Source: Brenneria alni
GTDB taxonomy: Bacteria > Pseudomonadota > Gammaproteobacteria > Enterobacterales > Enterobacteriaceae
DNA length: 64,000 bases
Assembly (NCBI RefSeq): GCF_003666245.1
Contig: NZ_MJLZ01000010.1
Span: 29,681-93,680 of the forward strand
Direction of reading: 5' to 3'
In this document: one piece after another, positions 51,175-63,370 of the stretch
Numbering within the stretch: position 1 is the stretch's first letter
How the letters are laid out: every line of letters begins with the position of its first letter
The notes under the pieces: generated by a model
Databases searched by the model: none
Told to the model about the DNA's origin: nothing
The model's input: only the letters and a program-made list of their open reading frames with translations
Made by a program: the position numbers and the translations under genes

Positions 51175-52323
51175 ATGCCACAGCGTCCTTTGGTTATCGG
51201 ATTGGTTGCCGGAGAAACTTCCGGCGACATTCTTGGCGCAGGATTGATTCGAGCGTTGAAAGCGAAAGTTCCTGATGCCCGTTTCGTGGGCGTCGCCGGG
51301 CCACGTATGCAGGCTGAAGGTTGTGAAGCCTGGTACGAGATGGAAGAACTGGCCGTCATGGGCATCGTTGAAGTGCTTGAGCGCTTGCCGCGTTTGCTTA
51401 AAATTCGCCGGGATTTAACACAGCGTTTTAGCGCGCTTAAGCCCGATGTTTTTGTCGGCATTGATGCGCCGGACTTTAATATTGTGCTCGAAGGCCGTCT
51501 GAAGCATCGTGGCATCAGCACCATTCATTATGTCAGCCCTTCCGTGTGGGCCTGGCGTCAAAAGCGCGTTTTCAAAATTGGTAAGGCAACCAATCTGGTG
51601 CTGGCATTTCTTCCTTTTGAAAAAGCGTTTTACGATCGTTTCAATGTTCCCTGTCGTTTTATCGGCCATACGATGGCGGATGCCATGCCTTTGCACCCGG
51701 ATAAAGCGGCTGCCAGAGCAACGCTCGGCATCCCCGATGACAGCCTCTGTCTGGCGCTGTTGCCCGGTAGCCGCAGTGCTGAGGTGGAAATGCTCAGTGC
51801 CGACTTTCTCAATACCGCTCGGCTGTTGCGTCAGCGATTTCCTGCGCTGGAAATTGTCGTTCCTCTGGTCAACAGTAAGCGTCGCGAACAGTTTGAGCGG
51901 ATAAAAAATACCGCTGCGCCTGATTTACCGCTTCATATACTCGATGGGCAAGCGCGTGAAGCGATGGTTGCCAGTGACGCAACCTTGTTGGCTTCGGGAA
52001 CCGCTGCGCTGGAGTGTATGCTGGCGAAATGCCCGATGGTGGTGGGGTATCGTATGAAGCCTTTCACCTTCTGGCTGGCGCAGAAACTGGTGAAAACATC
52101 CTGGGTTTCCCTGCCTAACCTGCTGGCTGGGCGCGAACTGGTTACTGAACTGCTACAGAGCGAGTGCACGCCGGATAAACTGGCGGCGGCACTGACGCCC
52201 TGGCTGGATGATGAAAATAAAACCGCCGCTTTGCAGGCAACGTTTTTGAATTTGCATCAGCAGATTCGCTGTAATGCCGACGAGCAGGCAGCACAAGCCG
52301 TACTGGAATTAGCGAAATCATGA
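51175..52323 (+). CDS. lpxB: Lipid A disaccharide synthase
   Basis: LpxB is a GT-B-type inverting glycosyltransferase that joins lipid X and UDP-diacylglucosamine. The 382-residue protein has [16 protein letters not shown] at the N-terminus, [14 protein letters not shown] in the middle and [12 protein letters not shown] starting the C-terminal half. It is three bases after lpxA and overlaps rnhB. Confidence 0.97.
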   Translation: MPQRPLVIGLVAGETSGDILGAGLIRALKAKVPDARFVGVAGPRMQAEGCEAWYEMEELAVMGIVEVLERLPRLLKIRRDLTQRFSALKPDVFVGIDAPDFNIVLEGRLKHRGISTIHYVSPSVWAWRQKRVFKIGKATNLVLAFLPFEKAFYDRFNVPCRFIGHTMADAMPLHPDKAAARATLGIPDDSLCLALLPGSRSAEVEMLSADFLNTARLLRQRFPALEIVVPLVNSKRREQFERIKNTAAPDLPLHILDGQAREAMVASDATLLASGTAALECMLAKCPMVVGYRMKPFTFWLAQKLVKTSWVSLPNLLAGRELVTELLQSECTPDKLAAALTPWLDDENKTAALQATFLNLHQQIRCNADEQAAQAVLELAKS

Positions 52324-52919
52324 GTGATATGTTTATCTACCCGCAGGCTTACTATTGTATTGCGGGGGTTGATGAAGTGGGGCGTGGGCCATTAGTGGGG
52401 GCTGTCGTCACTGCGGCGGTTATTCTCGATCCTTCCAGGCCTATTGTCGGGCTGGCAGACTCAAAGCAACTGAGTGAAAAACGTCGGCTGGCGCTTTATG
52501 ATGAGATAAAAGAGAAAGCGCTGTCCTGGAGTGTTGGACGGGCAGAGCCTGAAGAGATAGATCAGTTAAACATACTGCACGCCACCATGTTGGCGATGCA
52601 GCGGGCAGTCGCCGGGCTGGCGTTGACGCCGGATTTTGTGTTGATCGACGGTAATCGCTGCCCTGCTTTGCCCATGCCTGCGCAAGCGGTGGTTAAAGGG
52701 GATAGCCGCGTGGCGGAGATTAGCGCGGCTTCCATCATGGCGAAGGTCACACGCGATCGCGAGATGGTGGAGCTGGACAAACTATTTCCCGCATACGGTT
52801 TTGCGCAGCATAAAGGTTATCCAACCGCTTTTCATTTAGAGAAACTGGCGGCATTTGGCGCCACCGCGTTTCACCGCCGGAGTTTTGCTCCGGTTAAACG
52901 GGCGTTAGGGCTGGCGTAA
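52320..52919 (+). CDS. rnhB: Ribonuclease HII
   Basis: RNase HII removes single ribonucleotides from DNA. The 199-residue protein has the [15 protein letters not shown] motif with the first catalytic Asp-Glu pair, [12 protein letters not shown] with the next Asp, and HKGYPTAFH. The ATG overlaps the lpxB stop (ATGA). Confidence 0.96.
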   Translation: MSDMFIYPQAYYCIAGVDEVGRGPLVGAVVTAAVILDPSRPIVGLADSKQLSEKRRLALYDEIKEKALSWSVGRAEPEEIDQLNILHATMLAMQRAVAGLALTPDFVLIDGNRCPALPMPAQAVVKGDSRVAEISAASIMAKVTRDREMVELDKLFPAYGFAQHKGYPTAFHLEKLAAFGATAFHRRSFAPVKRALGLA

Positions 52920-52997
52920 TCATCATTAACCCTTAATGCTGTGATGTCATTATTAAAATTACAGCGTTGACTAATCGATAAATTCTGGGATCTGGAG

Positions 52998-55900
52998 ATG
53001 GCCGAACCACGTTTTGTTCACCTGCGTGTTCACAGTGACTATTCCATGATCGATGGGCTGGCAAAGATCGGGCCGCTGGTAAAAAAAGTGGCGGCGCTGG
53101 GTATGCCAGCTCTGGCGATTACCGATTTCACCAACCTGTGCGGGCTGGTCAAGTTTTATGGCGGCGCTCATGGCGCCGGTATCAAGCCGATTATTGGGGC
53201 AGATGTTTATGTCGCCAGCGAAGAATTAGGCGATGAACTTGCTCACCTCACGATACTGGCGATGAATAATGACGGCTACCAGAATTTAACGCTGCTGATT
53301 TCCCATGCTTATCAGCGTGGCTACGGGGCCGAAGGCCCAACGATAGATCGCGACTGGCTGATTGAGCACAACAACGGATTACTGCTGTTATCTGGCGGTC
53401 GCCACGGCGACGTTGGCAAGTTTGTGCTGCGTGGAAATCAGATGCAGGCTGAACATTGCCTGGCATTTTATCAGCGACATTTCCCCGATCGTTATTATCT
53501 GGAGCTGATCCGCACCGGGCGCCCGGATGAAGAAAGCTATCTGCATGCTGCCATTGAACTGGCAACAAAACACGGGCTGCCGGTGGTGGCGACCAACGAT
53601 GTCCGTTTCATCAGCGAAGAGGATTTCGAGGCGCATGAAATTCGCGTGGCCATCCATGATGGCTATACGCTCGACGATCCCAAGCGGCCACGGAATTACA
53701 GCCCACAGCAATATATGCGCACTGAAGATGAAATGTGCGAGTTGTTTGCCGATATTCCTGAAGCATTGGCTAACAGCGTAGAAATTGCCAAACGCTGTAA
53801 CGTGACCATCCGTTTGGGCGAATATTTTCTGCCGCAGTTCCCGACCGGGGATATGTCCACGGAAGATTATCTGGTCAAACGGGCGAAAGAAGGGCTGGAA
53901 GAGCGTCTGGAATTCCTGTTCCCTGACCCGGATGAGCGGGCAGAGAAACGCCCTGAATATGATGAGCGTCTGGATCTTGAACTGGGCGTTATCAACCAGA
54001 TGGGATTTCCGGGTTACTTCCTGATCGTGATGGAGTTTATCCAGTGGTCTAAAGACAATGATGTGCCCGTAGGGCCGGGGCGTGGATCGGGGGCTGGTTC
54101 CCTGGTGGCGTATGCGCTGAAAATTACCGACCTGGATCCGCTGGAATTTGACCTGCTGTTCGAACGCTTCCTGAATCCGGAACGTGTTTCCATGCCAGAC
54201 TTTGACGTCGATTTCTGCATGGAAAAGCGCGATCTGGTGATCGATCACGTCGCTGACATGTACGGGCGTGATGCGGTTTCACAGATTATTACCTTTGGTA
54301 CGATGGCCGCCAAAGCGGTAATCCGTGATGTGGGCCGGGTGCTGGGTCATCCTTATGGCTTTGTGGACCGCATTTCTAAACTGGTTCCCCCCGATCCGGG
54401 GATGACGCTGGAAAAAGCCTTTGCTGCTGAACCGCAGTTGCCCGAAATCTACGAAGCTGACGAGGAAGTCAAAGCCCTTATCGATATGGCGCGTAAGCTG
54501 GAAGGCGTAACGCGTAACGCGGGGAAACATGCGGGTGGGGTGGTTATCTCACCAACCAAAATCACTGACTTTGCCCCGTTGTATTGTGATGCGGAAGGCA
54601 ACCATCCTGTTACCCAGTTTGATAAAAACGATGTGGAATACGCCGGGCTGGTGAAATTCGACTTCCTTGGCTTGCGTACGCTGACCATCATCGACTGGGC
54701 GCTGGAGATGATCAACGCACGGCGTGCCAGGCAAGGGCTTGAACCGATAAATATTGCGGCCATCCCGCTCAATGACAAAAAGAGTTTTGACATGCTGCAA
54801 CGCTCGGAAACCACGGCGGTATTCCAGCTTGAATCGCGCGGCATGAAGGATTTGATTAAGCGCCTGAAGCCTGACTGCTTTGAAGATATGATCGCGCTGG
54901 TGGCCTTGTTCCGCCCTGGCCCGTTGCAGTCCGGTATGGTGGATAACTTTATCGACCGTAAACATGGGCGTGAAGCAATCTCGTATCCTGATATCCAGTG
55001 GCAGCACGAATCGCTCAAACCGGTACTGGAACCGACCTATGGTATTATTCTGTATCAGGAACAGGTGATGCAGATTGCCCAGGTGCTGGCGGGTTATACG
55101 CTGGGCGGCGCGGATATGCTGCGTCGCGCAATGGGTAAAAAGAACCCGGTCGAAATGGCCAAGCAGCGCGGTGGTTTTGAAGACGGTGCAAAAGCACGCG
55201 GCATCGATGGCGAGCTGGCGATTAAAATCTTCGACCTGGTAGAAAAATTTGCCGGTTATGGGTTTAACAAATCGCACTCTGCCGCTTATGCGCTGGTGTC
55301 CTATCAGACGTTGTGGCTGAAAGCCCATTATCCGGCGGAGTTCATGGCGGCGGTGATGACGGCGGATATGGATAACACCGATAAGGTGGTTGGGCTGGTG
55401 GATGAATGCTGGCGCATGGGGCTGAAAATCCTGCCGCCGGATATCAACAGCGGGCTTTATCATTTCCACGTTAACGACGATGGTGAAATTGTTTACGGCA
55501 TTGGGGCGATTAAAGGCGTTGGTGAAGGGCCAATTGAAGCAATTATCGAAGCGCGTAATCAAGATGGCTACTTCAAAGAGCTTTTTGACCTTTGCGCCCG
55601 AACCGATATTAAGAAGCTGAACCGTCGGGTGCTGGAAAAGCTGATTATGTCCGGGGCGTTTGACCGCCTGGGGCCGCACCGCGCCGCGCTGATGAATTCT
55701 CTGGGTGATGCGCTGAAGGCCGCCGATCAGCACGCAAAAGCGGAGGCTATCGGGCAGGTGGATATGTTTGGCGTGCTGGCCGATGCCCCCGAGCAGGTTG
55801 AGCAATCTTACAGCACGGTTCCGCCGTGGCCGGAGCAGGTGGTGTTGGATGGCGAGCGCGAGACGCTGGGATTGTATCTGACGGGGCACCCGATCACCCA

Positions 55901-56480
55901 ATATCTTAAAGAAATTGAACGTTATGCCGACGGCTTGCGTTTGAAAGATATGCACCCGACGGAACGGGGCAAAATGACCACGGCCGTGGGGCTGGTGTTA
56001 GCCGCCAGGGTAATGGTGACCAAGCGGGGAAACCGTATTGGCGTTTGTACACTGGACGACCGTTCCGGTCGTCTTGAAATCATGTTGTTCACCGATGCGC
56101 TGGAAAAATATCAGCATTTGTTGGAAAAAGACCGTATCCTGATCGCCAGTGGACAGGTCAGCTTTGATGACTTTAGTGGCGGGCTTAAAATGACCGTCCG
56201 CGAGTTAATGGATATCAGCGAAGCGCGGGAAAAATATGCGCGTGGGCTTGCTATCTCGCTGACTGACAGGCAAATTGATGACCAGCTATTAAACCGTCTC
56301 CGCCTATCGTTGGAACCTCATCGATCGGGGACGATCCCAGTGCATCTCTATTACCAACGTGAAGATGCGTGCGCCCGGTTACGTTTCGGTGCGGCATGGC
56401 GGATAACGCCAACTGATTCGTTACTGAATGAGCTGCGCACATTAGTGGGTAATGAGCAGGTGGAACTGGAATTTGACTAA
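52998..56480 (+). CDS. dnaE: DNA polymerase III alpha subunit
   Basis: DnaE is the replicative polymerase. The 1160-residue protein (same length as E. coli) has an N-terminal PHP domain ([11 protein letters not shown], about 1-270) and a C-family polymerase core with catalytic aspartates in [13 protein letters not shown] (about 400). It also has the helix-hairpin-helix, an internal clamp-binding motif QVDMFGVL (about 920) and a C-terminal OB/tau-binding domain. Its ribosome site is TCTGGAGATG. Confidence 0.98.
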   Translation: MAEPRFVHLRVHSDYSMIDGLAKIGPLVKKVAALGMPALAITDFTNLCGLVKFYGGAHGAGIKPIIGADVYVASEELGDELAHLTILAMNNDGYQNLTLLISHAYQRGYGAEGPTIDRDWLIEHNNGLLLLSGGRHGDVGKFVLRGNQMQAEHCLAFYQRHFPDRYYLELIRTGRPDEESYLHAAIELATKHGLPVVATNDVRFISEEDFEAHEIRVAIHDGYTLDDPKRPRNYSPQQYMRTEDEMCELFADIPEALANSVEIAKRCNVTIRLGEYFLPQFPTGDMSTEDYLVKRAKEGLEERLEFLFPDPDERAEKRPEYDERLDLELGVINQMGFPGYFLIVMEFIQWSKDNDVPVGPGRGSGAGSLVAYALKITDLDPLEFDLLFERFLNPERVSMPDFDVDFCMEKRDLVIDHVADMYGRDAVSQIITFGTMAAKAVIRDVGRVLGHPYGFVDRISKLVPPDPGMTLEKAFAAEPQLPEIYEADEEVKALIDMARKLEGVTRNAGKHAGGVVISPTKITDFAPLYCDAEGNHPVTQFDKNDVEYAGLVKFDFLGLRTLTIIDWALEMINARRARQGLEPINIAAIPLNDKKSFDMLQRSETTAVFQLESRGMKDLIKRLKPDCFEDMIALVALFRPGPLQSGMVDNFIDRKHGREAISYPDIQWQHESLKPVLEPTYGIILYQEQVMQIAQVLAGYTLGGADMLRRAMGKKNPVEMAKQRGGFEDGAKARGIDGELAIKIFDLVEKFAGYGFNKSHSAAYALVSYQTLWLKAHYPAEFMAAVMTADMDNTDKVVGLVDECWRMGLKILPPDINSGLYHFHVNDDGEIVYGIGAIKGVGEGPIEAIIEARNQDGYFKELFDLCARTDIKKLNRRVLEKLIMSGAFDRLGPHRAALMNSLGDALKAADQHAKAEAIGQVDMFGVLADAPEQVEQSYSTVPPWPEQVVLDGERETLGLYLTGHPITQYLKEIERYADGLRLKDMHPTERGKMTTAVGLVLAARVMVTKRGNRIGVCTLDDRSGRLEIMLFTDALEKYQHLLEKDRILIASGQVSFDDFSGGLKMTVRELMDISEAREKYARGLAISLTDRQIDDQLLNRLRLSLEPHRSGTIPVHLYYQREDACARLRFGAAWRITPTDSLLNELRTLVGNEQVELEFD

Positions 56481-56492
56481 TATAGGAATACT

Positions 56493-57452
56493 ATGAGTCT
56501 GAATTTTCTTGATTTTGAGCAGCCGATTGCAGAGTTGGAAGCGAAAATTGACTCGCTGACCGCAGTCAGCCGTCAAGACGAAAAATTAGATATTAATCTG
56601 GACGAAGAAGTCCAGCGGCTGCGGGAGAAAAGCGTTGAACTGACGCGTAAAATTTTCTCCGATCTGGGAGCATGGCAAGTCGCCCAGTTGGCGCGTCATC
56701 CTCAGCGCCCTTATACGCTGGATTACATCAAGCATATCTTTACCGACTTTGATGAATTGGCGGGCGATCGCGCCTATGCCGATGACAAAGCGATTGTCGG
56801 TGGTATTGCGCGTCTGGACGGTCGTCCGGTGATGATTATCGGTCATCAGAAAGGGCGTGAAACCAAAGAAAAAATTCGGCGTAATTTTGGTATGCCAGCG
56901 CCGGAAGGCTATCGCAAAGCGCTACGTCTGATGGAAATGGCCGAACGTTTCAAATTGCCGATCATCACTTTTATTGACACGCCGGGGGCTTACCCAGGTG
57001 TGGGGGCTGAAGAGCGCGGGCAGTCAGAAGCCATTGCACGTAACCTGCGTGAAATGTCCGGCTTGCGCGTTCCTATCATCTGTACCGTGATCGGTGAGGG
57101 CGGCTCCGGCGGCGCTCTGGCCATTGGTGTCGGCGACAAAGTAAACATGTTGCAATACAGCACCTATTCAGTGATTTCACCGGAAGGGTGCGCCTCTATT
57201 CTGTGGAAAAGCGCGGATAAAGCGCCGCTGGCCGCAGAAGCGATGGGTATCACGGCTCCACGTTTGAAAGAGCTGAAAATGATTGATAGTGTGATCCCTG
57301 AACCACTGGGTTCGGCGCATCGTAATGTGACAGCGATGTCTGCGTCCCTGAAAGCACAGTTGCTGGCCGATCTGGAAGATTTGGACGGGCTGAGTGAAGA
57401 AGAGTTGCTTAATCGCCGTTATCAGCGTCTGATGAATTACGGTTACTGCTGA
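56493..57452 (+). CDS. accA: Acetyl-CoA carboxylase carboxyltransferase alpha subunit
   Basis: AccA pairs with AccD to carboxylate acetyl-CoA to malonyl-CoA, the committed step of fatty-acid synthesis. The 319-residue crotonase-fold protein has [20 protein letters not shown] and [12 protein letters not shown] as oxyanion and CoA-binding segments. It is 12 bases after dnaE. In E. coli ldcC comes next; here a terminator follows instead. Confidence 0.97.
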   Translation: MSLNFLDFEQPIAELEAKIDSLTAVSRQDEKLDINLDEEVQRLREKSVELTRKIFSDLGAWQVAQLARHPQRPYTLDYIKHIFTDFDELAGDRAYADDKAIVGGIARLDGRPVMIIGHQKGRETKEKIRRNFGMPAPEGYRKALRLMEMAERFKLPIITFIDTPGAYPGVGAEERGQSEAIARNLREMSGLRVPIICTVIGEGGSGGALAIGVGDKVNMLQYSTYSVISPEGCASILWKSADKAPLAAEAMGITAPRLKELKMIDSVIPEPLGSAHRNVTAMSASLKAQLLADLEDLDGLSEEELLNRRYQRLMNYGYC

Positions 57453-57475
57453 TTTTATTCATTACTCTGTCATCT

Positions 57476-57510
57476 AAAAGTCCGCTGTCAGCAATGAGAG
57501 CGGGCTTTTT
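57476..57510 (+). terminator. Terminator after accA
   Basis: The pair AAAAG-T-CCGCT / AGCGG-G-CTTTTT forms a stem with one G-T pair around a 12-nt loop and is followed by a T-run. It ends the lpx-dnaE-accA transcription unit. Confidence 0.75.
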
Positions 57511-57593
57511 GCTATCATCAGCATGACGCCACGGGTAAGTCGATCTTTCAGCCAATATCCTGAGTGCTTAATCAGTAATGAAAGTGGAGAACC

Positions 57594-57983
57594 ATGCTAA
57601 AACTCATTGATATTCATCACATTGCTATTATTGCTTCCGACTATGAGCGCAGTAAGGCGTTCTATTGTGATGTGCTGGGTTTTTCCCTGATCAATGAAGT
57701 ATATCGAGCCGCACGGCAATCGTGGAAAGGGGATTTAGCATTGAATGGGCGTTATACCATTGAGTTGTTCTCTTTTGCGAAACCCCCGGCCCGCATCAAC
57801 CAGCCTGAAGCTTGTGGTTTACGGCATCTGGCCTTTGCGGTTGAAAATGTAGAGCAGGCTATTACCGCACTCTCACTGGCGGGAGTGAATTGTGAGCCGG
57901 TACGGATCGATCCTGAGACGCAGCGCCGGTTTACTTTCTTGCGCGATCCCGATGGGTTGCCCTTAGAACTGTATGAGATTTGA
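57594..57983 (+). CDS. yaeR: YaeR, VOC-fold protein
   Basis: YaeR is a small glyoxalase/bleomycin-resistance-fold protein (129 residues) of unknown substrate. The metal ligands are expected in IHHIAII, GLRHLAFAV and LELYEI. A GTGGAGA site precedes the ATG. Its 3' end overlaps tilS by 11 bases, so the two are co-translated. Confidence 0.92.
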   Translation: MLKLIDIHHIAIIASDYERSKAFYCDVLGFSLINEVYRAARQSWKGDLALNGRYTIELFSFAKPPARINQPEACGLRHLAFAVENVEQAITALSLAGVNCEPVRIDPETQRRFTFLRDPDGLPLELYEI

Positions 57984-59304
57984 AACGGTGAACAGCGACG
58001 CTCTACTTGCCTCCCTGGCATCGCAAACCGCAGGGTATCGGCAGATGCTGGTAGCTTACAGCGGTGGGTTGGATTCCTGCGTTTTACTGCATCTGCTGGT
58101 GACGTTGCGTCAACGCAGTAATATAGATGTTCGCGCTGCTTATGTTCATCACGGTTTAAACCCGCTGGCAGATAGCTGGGCTGAACATTGCCGCCACCAA
58201 TGCCGGCAATGGCTGGTGCCTTTTGCCACGCTTGCCGTCACGGTCGATGCGCAAAACGGCGGGGTTGAAGCGGCGGCAAGGGCGGCGCGTTACCAGGTGT
58301 TGAAAGCGCATTTGCAGGACGATGAAATTCTGCTGACTGCGCAGCACCTTGATGATCAAAGTGAAACGTTTTTACTGGCGCTTAAACGCGGTAGTGGCCC
58401 GGCTGGGCTTTCTGCAATGGCCGCCAAAACGATATCTGACAACCATACGCTGCTGCGCCCATTACTGGGTTTTTCCCGCCGACAGTTGGAGCAGTATGCA
58501 AGGCAGCATCAACTGTGCTGGATTGAGGATGACAGCAATCATGATGAACGTTTTGATCGCAACTTTCTGCGCAGAAGGGTGCTTCCTCTTTTAACGCAGC
58601 GCTGGCCGCATTTCCCTGTGGCAGTGTCTCGCAGCGCACAGCTATGTGCCGAGCAGGAACAGTTGCTTGATGAGCTTTTGGCTGAATCATTACGGGCACT
58701 GTGTCAGTCGGATGGTTCTCTGAGCATTGAAGGCATGTTGCCGCTAAGTCAGGTGCGTCGGTTTGCTTTGCTGCGTCGTTGGCTGGCTGAACAAGGTGTA
58801 CCAATGCCTGCCCGCGATCAACTGCAACGATTATGGCACGAAGTCGCCGTCAGCCGTCAGGATGCTGACCCGGTGTTACAGCTAAATCAACGACAAATCC
58901 GGCGTTTTCGTCGGCGCCTCTATGTGCTGCCTCTAATGCGATCGCTGAAAGGCAGGGTTTTGCCGTGGCAGCCTGTATCCGGCCCATTAGCGCTGCCTGA
59001 TGGCTTGGGCTATGTATTGCTGTCAGATGAAGGTATCGCCATTAGGGCGCCGCATGTGGGTGAACAGGTTAGTATACGTTTTAGCGCTGGCGGGGTTGTG
59101 CACATGGTTGGCAGAACGCACGGGCGACAAATAAAGAAGCTCTGGCAGGAGCTGTCCGTGCCGCCGTGGTTGCGCGATCGCACACCGTTGGTCTTTTATA
59201 ATGAGCGGTTGATTGCGGCACTCGGTCAGTTTGTCACTCTGGAAGGGCAGGCAAAAGAAGACGAACCGCATTGGCATATTGTCTGGCGTCAAGCCGGTAT
59301 CTAA
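57973..59304 (+). CDS. tilS: tRNA(Ile)-lysidine synthase
   Basis: TilS modifies C34 of the CAU-anticodon tRNA-Ile to lysidine, essential for AUA decoding. The 443-residue protein has the PP-loop YSGGLDSCVLL, then QHLDDQSETFLLALKRG and the RNFLRRRVLPLL element. The C-terminal domain has WQELSVPPWLRDRTPLVFY. The overlap with yaeR supports the ATG at 57973. Confidence 0.96.
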   Translation: MRFETVNSDALLASLASQTAGYRQMLVAYSGGLDSCVLLHLLVTLRQRSNIDVRAAYVHHGLNPLADSWAEHCRHQCRQWLVPFATLAVTVDAQNGGVEAAARAARYQVLKAHLQDDEILLTAQHLDDQSETFLLALKRGSGPAGLSAMAAKTISDNHTLLRPLLGFSRRQLEQYARQHQLCWIEDDSNHDERFDRNFLRRRVLPLLTQRWPHFPVAVSRSAQLCAEQEQLLDELLAESLRALCQSDGSLSIEGMLPLSQVRRFALLRRWLAEQGVPMPARDQLQRLWHEVAVSRQDADPVLQLNQRQIRRFRRRLYVLPLMRSLKGRVLPWQPVSGPLALPDGLGYVLLSDEGIAIRAPHVGEQVSIRFSAGGVVHMVGRTHGRQIKKLWQELSVPPWLRDRTPLVFYNERLIAALGQFVTLEGQAKEDEPHWHIVWRQAGI

Positions 59305-59308
59305 AATG

Positions 59309-59336
59309 AAAACGGACAACCACAGTTGTCCGTTTT
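59309..59336. terminator. Bidirectional terminator between tilS and rof
   Basis: AAAACGGACAAC-CACA-GTTGTCCGTTTT is a perfect 12-bp stem whose outer pairs provide a T-run on both strands. It fits the convergent pair tilS and rof. Confidence 0.85.
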
Positions 59337-59354
59337 AGAGAAAAAATGTGCTGG

Positions 59355-59615
59355 TTATGCTTCGCTGACGACAACTTTTCCTATTTCTGGATGGCTAAAA
59401 CTGACGATGTGATCGAGACGAAGTTCCCGTGTCGAGCCAGACTCTTCGATCACTAAATATTCAACATGTTTACGTGAAATTATGTCACTGGCTTTACCGA
59501 TAACGATTTCACCCCCACGCAGTTCCAGTGTTAGCATCAAACGCTGCTGACAGGTGGCTTCCAGATTGTCGTAGTCATCACAGTTGATGGGTTGATATTC
59601 GTTACTCATTGACAT
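59355..59615 (-). CDS. rof: Rof, Rho-binding antiterminator
   Basis: Rof (YaeO) binds Rho and inhibits Rho-dependent termination. The OB/Sm-like protein (86 residues) has [13 protein letters not shown] and [17 protein letters not shown] chose the ATG at 59615 because GGTGAG lies 5 nt upstream; the ATG two codons later, at 59609, gives the exact E. coli length of 84. The start overlaps the yaeP stop region, so translation is coupled. Confidence 0.93.
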   Translation of the reverse strand: MSMSNEYQPINCDDYDNLEATCQQRLMLTLELRGGEIVIGKASDIISRKHVEYLVIEESGSTRELRLDHIVSFSHPEIGKVVVSEA

Positions 59616-59802
59616 AATCACTCACCAATAAGTTAGCGGCGGCATAAGCCGCCTGTTCCCTGACAGAGGATGGCAACTCGCTGTTAGCGGCGATGTCATC
59701 CAGGGTTTTCAATACACAACCCAGCGCGTCGGGTATATAGCCCAGATCGCCGCTGGCGATCTCTGCGTATAAGCGGCGTACTAATTCACAGTATTCTTGC
59801 AC
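59602..59802 (-). CDS. yaeP: YaeP, small conserved protein
   Basis: This 66-residue helical acidic protein of unknown function (UPF0253) starts [21 protein letters not shown] and ends [12 protein letters not shown]. It precedes and overlaps rof on the reverse strand, as in E. coli. Confidence 0.9.
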   Translation of the reverse strand: MQEYCELVRRLYAEIASGDLGYIPDALGCVLKTLDDIAANSELPSSVREQAAYAAANLLVSDYVNE

Positions 59803-60043
59803 TATATATCCTCCCTTGAAAGCTTAACCCGGTAGGCATTCATGCATCATCATTTTCATTGTGACGGATGTTGTAAGCCTACGAAGATAAACTCTATTTA
59901 GCAAACCGACTATAACATAGGCTCCGATAGGATATCAGTATTCCTCCGATGCCCAATCTCTCAGTTACGTGGCAGATATCACCTTTACTGTGAGGATAGC
60001 GCTTACTCAAGTACACTGTTGGTGGATAAATACGAGGTAACAG

Positions 60044-60592
60044 ATGGCATTAAAAGCAACGGTTTACAAGGCAGCGATTAATATTGCGGATATGGATCGT
60101 CATTTTTTCTATGACGCTAACCTGACTATCGCCCAACATCCTTCAGAAACAGAGCAGCGGATGATGCTGCGTTTGTTGGCTTGGATTTGCCATGCGGATG
60201 AAAATTTACGTTTTACGAAAGGGTTGAGCGCTGATGATGAGCCGGAAATCTGGCTGCGTAATGACACTCTGGAACTGGAGCTGTGGATCGAGCTTGGTTT
60301 ACCAGATGAAAAGAGACTGAAAAAAGCCTGTAACCAATCTCGTTCGGTAGTGCTGTACGCTTATAGTGAACGTGCCGCACAGGTATGGTGGCAGAATATC
60401 GCCAGCAAAATATCAGGGTATAAGAATCTGACAATACATTTTCTGGATGACCGTCAGTTAGCGCAACTCGCTGCTTTGGCAAAGCGAAATATGACGCTAC
60501 AGGCCACGTTACAGGAAGGGACTATCTGGTTGTCCGATAATGAGAATAGTCTGGAAATGACTTTTGCCGACTGGCAAATAGCCCAGAGATAA
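60044..60592 (+). CDS. yaeQ: YaeQ family protein
   Basis: YaeQ is a 182-residue protein with a PD-(D/E)XK-nuclease-like fold; its function is debated (E. coli YaeQ suppresses loss of RfaH). It starts [21 protein letters not shown] and contains [19 protein letters not shown] precedes the ATG. In E. coli arfB and nlpE follow; here mutS converges. Confidence 0.93.
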   Translation: MALKATVYKAAINIADMDRHFFYDANLTIAQHPSETEQRMMLRLLAWICHADENLRFTKGLSADDEPEIWLRNDTLELELWIELGLPDEKRLKKACNQSRSVVLYAYSERAAQVWWQNIASKISGYKNLTIHFLDDRQLAQLAALAKRNMTLQATLQEGTIWLSDNENSLEMTFADWQIAQR

Positions 60593-60593
60593 G

Positions 60594-60618
60594 GCGCTGA
60601 GGGGATCAGCGCTTTTTT
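60594..60618 (+). terminator. Terminator after yaeQ
   Basis: GCGCTGA-GGGGA-TCAGCGC followed by TTTTTT is a clear intrinsic terminator just after the yaeQ stop and before the end of mutS. Confidence 0.85.
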
Positions 60619-60642
60619 GATGTGACGATGCAATCGTCCCGC

Positions 60643-63207
60643 TTACAGCATTTTCTTCAACTGGTACAGCCAGTCCAATGCCTGACGTGGCGTTAACGCG
60701 TCTGGATCAATCGATTCTAACGCTTCCAGCGCCGGGGAAGGTTCTTCATTACCCAGCAATGCCAGCTGTGCGCCATCAATATGACTGGATGATGCGTTGT
60801 TAGACAGTGTCTCCAGTTCTTTCAGCTTCTGCCGCGCCCGCTTGATGACTTCTTTAGGTACGCCGGCCAGCGCGGCTACCGCTAACCCATAGCTTTTGCT
60901 GGCGGCGCCGTCCTGAACGCTGTGCATAAATGCGATAGTGTCGCCATGCTCTCTTGCATCGAGATGAACATTCACCACGCCTTCCATTTTTTCGGGCAGG
61001 TTGGTCAGCTCGAAATAATGTGTGGCGAACAGCGTCATGGCCTTGATGCGGTGAGCCAGATTTTCGGCACAGGCCCAGGCCAGCGATAATCCGTCGTAAG
61101 TTGAGGTTCCGCGGCCAATTTCATCCATCAGCACCAGACTGTTTTCTGTCGCGTTGTGCAGAATATTGGCGGTTTCCGTCATTTCCACCATAAAGGTTGA
61201 ACGACCGGAAGCCAGATCGTCCGCCGCACCCACGCGGGTGAAGATGCGATCCACCGGGCCGATAACCGCCTGATCCGCCGGAACGAAGCAGCCAATATGC
61301 GCCATCAGTACGATCAACGCGGCCTGGCGCATATAGGTACTTTTACCTCCCATGTTTGGGCCGGTAACGATTAGCATACGGCGCTGCGGTGAAAGTGACA
61401 GCGGGTTCGAGATAAAGGGTTCGCTGAGAACCTGCTCTACCACCGGGTGGCGTCCGCCAGCGATTCTGATGCCGGGTTTATCACTGAGCGTGGGGCACAC
61501 ATAATTCAGCGTGTCGGCGCGTTCCGCCAGATTAGACAATACATCCAGTTCGGCTAATGCCGCCGCGCTTTGTTGCAGCTTTGCCAGGTGCGGCAGTAAC
61601 AGATCGAACAGTTCATCATAGAGGGCTTTTTCCAGCGCCAGCGCTTTGCTTTTGGAGGTCAGCACCTTATCTTCGTATTCTTTTAACTCAGGGATGATAT
61701 AGCGTTCGGCGTTTTTTAGCGTCTGACGGCGAACGTAATGTATTGGCACCAGATGGCTTTGACCGCGGCTGACCTGAATGTAATAGCCATGTACGCCATT
61801 AAAACCGACCTTGAGGGTATCAAGCCCCATTCTTTCACGCTCACGGATCTCAAGCCTGTCCAGATAATCGCTGGCGCCATCTGCCAGCGCCCGCCATTCA
61901 TCCAACTCTGCGTTGTAACCCGTGGCGATAACCCCACCGTCACGCACCAATACCGGCGGCGCTTCCACCACTGCACGTTCAAGCAGGTCACGCAGTTCGT
62001 CAAACTGACCAATCTGGCTAACTAACTTACGGACATAGTCGGTTTCCAGCGGTGCCAGCAACGCCCGAATGTCAGGGAATTGCTGGAATGCATGGCGCAT
62101 CCGCGCTAAATCACGTGGGCGGGCAGAACGCAGAGCCAGTCGCGCCAGAATACGCTCCAAATCACCGACCTGCCGCAGATAAGGCTGTAATTCCGACGTG
62201 ATGTCCTGCAATGCGCTGATGGCCTGCTGGCGTTGAGTCAGCGTGGGGATATCCCGGCTGGGCATATGCAGCCAGCGCTTTAACATCCTGCTGCCCATCG
62301 GCGTAACGGTGCAATCCAGCACCGTGGCCAGCGTATTTTCCGTACCGCCCGACAGGTTTTGCGTCAGTTCCAGATTACGCCGCGTGGCGGCATCCATAAT
62401 GATGCCATCCTGCTGACGTTCCATGGTAATACCACGGATATGGGGCAATGAGGTGCGCTGGGTATCTTTGGCATATTGCAACAGGCAACCCGCGGCCCGC
62501 AGCGCGAGCTTCGCCTGCTCAACACCGAACCCTGTGAGGTCGCGCGTACTGAATTGCAGATTCAACTGCTGGCGGGCGGTATCCAGTTCAAATTCCCACA
62601 GCGGGCGACGGCGTAAGCCATGACGATGTTCAATTAACGGCATGGATTCAAACGACTCGGGATAGAGTAATTCTGCCGGATTGGTTCGTTGCAATTCTGC
62701 GGCCATCGTTTCCTGATCGGCAGGTTCGCTCACCCGAAAACGACCAGAGCTGATATCCAATGTCGCATAGCCAAATCCACGGCTATCCTGCCAGATGGCG
62801 GCTAACAGATTGTCCTGTTTTTCCTGCAACAGTGCTTCATCACTGATGGTGCCTGGCGTCACGATACGCACAACTTTTCGCTCTACCGGCCCTTTGCTGG
62901 CGGCGGGATCCCCTATCTGTTCGCAGATAGCGACCGATTCACCTAACTGCACCAGTTTAGCCAGATAGTTCTCGATGGAATGATGGGGAACACCAGCCAT
63001 AGGGATGGGTTCACCCGCAGAGGCGCCTCGCTTGGTCAGTGAGATATCCAAAAGCTGCGATGCCCGCTTGGCATCATCGTAGAACAGCTCATAAAAGTCG
63101 CCCATACGGTAAAACAGCAGGATTTCCGGGTGCTGCGCCTTCAGCTTAAAGTACTGCTGCATCATGGGTGTGTGGGCGGTGAAGTCCTTGTCTGTAGACT
63201 CTTTCAT
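60643..63207 (-). CDS. mutS: DNA mismatch repair protein MutS
   Basis: MutS recognises mismatches and starts methyl-directed repair. The 854-residue protein has the mismatch-binding domain with the wedging Phe and Glu in [10 protein letters not shown], connector and lever domains, and the ATPase domain with [12 protein letters not shown] and [15 protein letters not shown] clamp-binding-like QLALLG lies near the end. I chose the ATG at 63207 ([16 protein letters not shown]); other in-frame starts at 63222 and a TTG at 63246 would add up to 13 residues. No ribosome site is strong. It lies beside yaeQ here, unlike E. coli. Confidence 0.95.
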   Translation of the reverse strand: MKESTDKDFTAHTPMMQQYFKLKAQHPEILLFYRMGDFYELFYDDAKRASQLLDISLTKRGASAGEPIPMAGVPHHSIENYLAKLVQLGESVAICEQIGDPAASKGPVERKVVRIVTPGTISDEALLQEKQDNLLAAIWQDSRGFGYATLDISSGRFRVSEPADQETMAAELQRTNPAELLYPESFESMPLIEHRHGLRRRPLWEFELDTARQQLNLQFSTRDLTGFGVEQAKLALRAAGCLLQYAKDTQRTSLPHIRGITMERQQDGIIMDAATRRNLELTQNLSGGTENTLATVLDCTVTPMGSRMLKRWLHMPSRDIPTLTQRQQAISALQDITSELQPYLRQVGDLERILARLALRSARPRDLARMRHAFQQFPDIRALLAPLETDYVRKLVSQIGQFDELRDLLERAVVEAPPVLVRDGGVIATGYNAELDEWRALADGASDYLDRLEIRERERMGLDTLKVGFNGVHGYYIQVSRGQSHLVPIHYVRRQTLKNAERYIIPELKEYEDKVLTSKSKALALEKALYDELFDLLLPHLAKLQQSAAALAELDVLSNLAERADTLNYVCPTLSDKPGIRIAGGRHPVVEQVLSEPFISNPLSLSPQRRMLIVTGPNMGGKSTYMRQAALIVLMAHIGCFVPADQAVIGPVDRIFTRVGAADDLASGRSTFMVEMTETANILHNATENSLVLMDEIGRGTSTYDGLSLAWACAENLAHRIKAMTLFATHYFELTNLPEKMEGVVNVHLDAREHGDTIAFMHSVQDGAASKSYGLAVAALAGVPKEVIKRARQKLKELETLSNNASSSHIDGAQLALLGNEEPSPALEALESIDPDALTPRQALDWLYQLKKML

Positions 63208-63370
63208 TATGATTTTACTCATTTTTATGGTTTTAGAAGTACTCAATTGGCCCCGTGTGAAACCCTGATAAAACTATCTAAATCCGAAAATTTGTATGCC
63301 TGAGGTATTCTAGCTACTATCGAGAATACAACATGGCTCTTCTGGTATACATGAGGCAACAACTGTGAAG

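Noticed and set aside
54549..55955. 468-codon open frame on the reverse strand inside dnaE
   Set aside because: It mirrors the codon pattern of dnaE, has no ribosome site and no recognisable family; dnaE is complete and conserved over the same interval.
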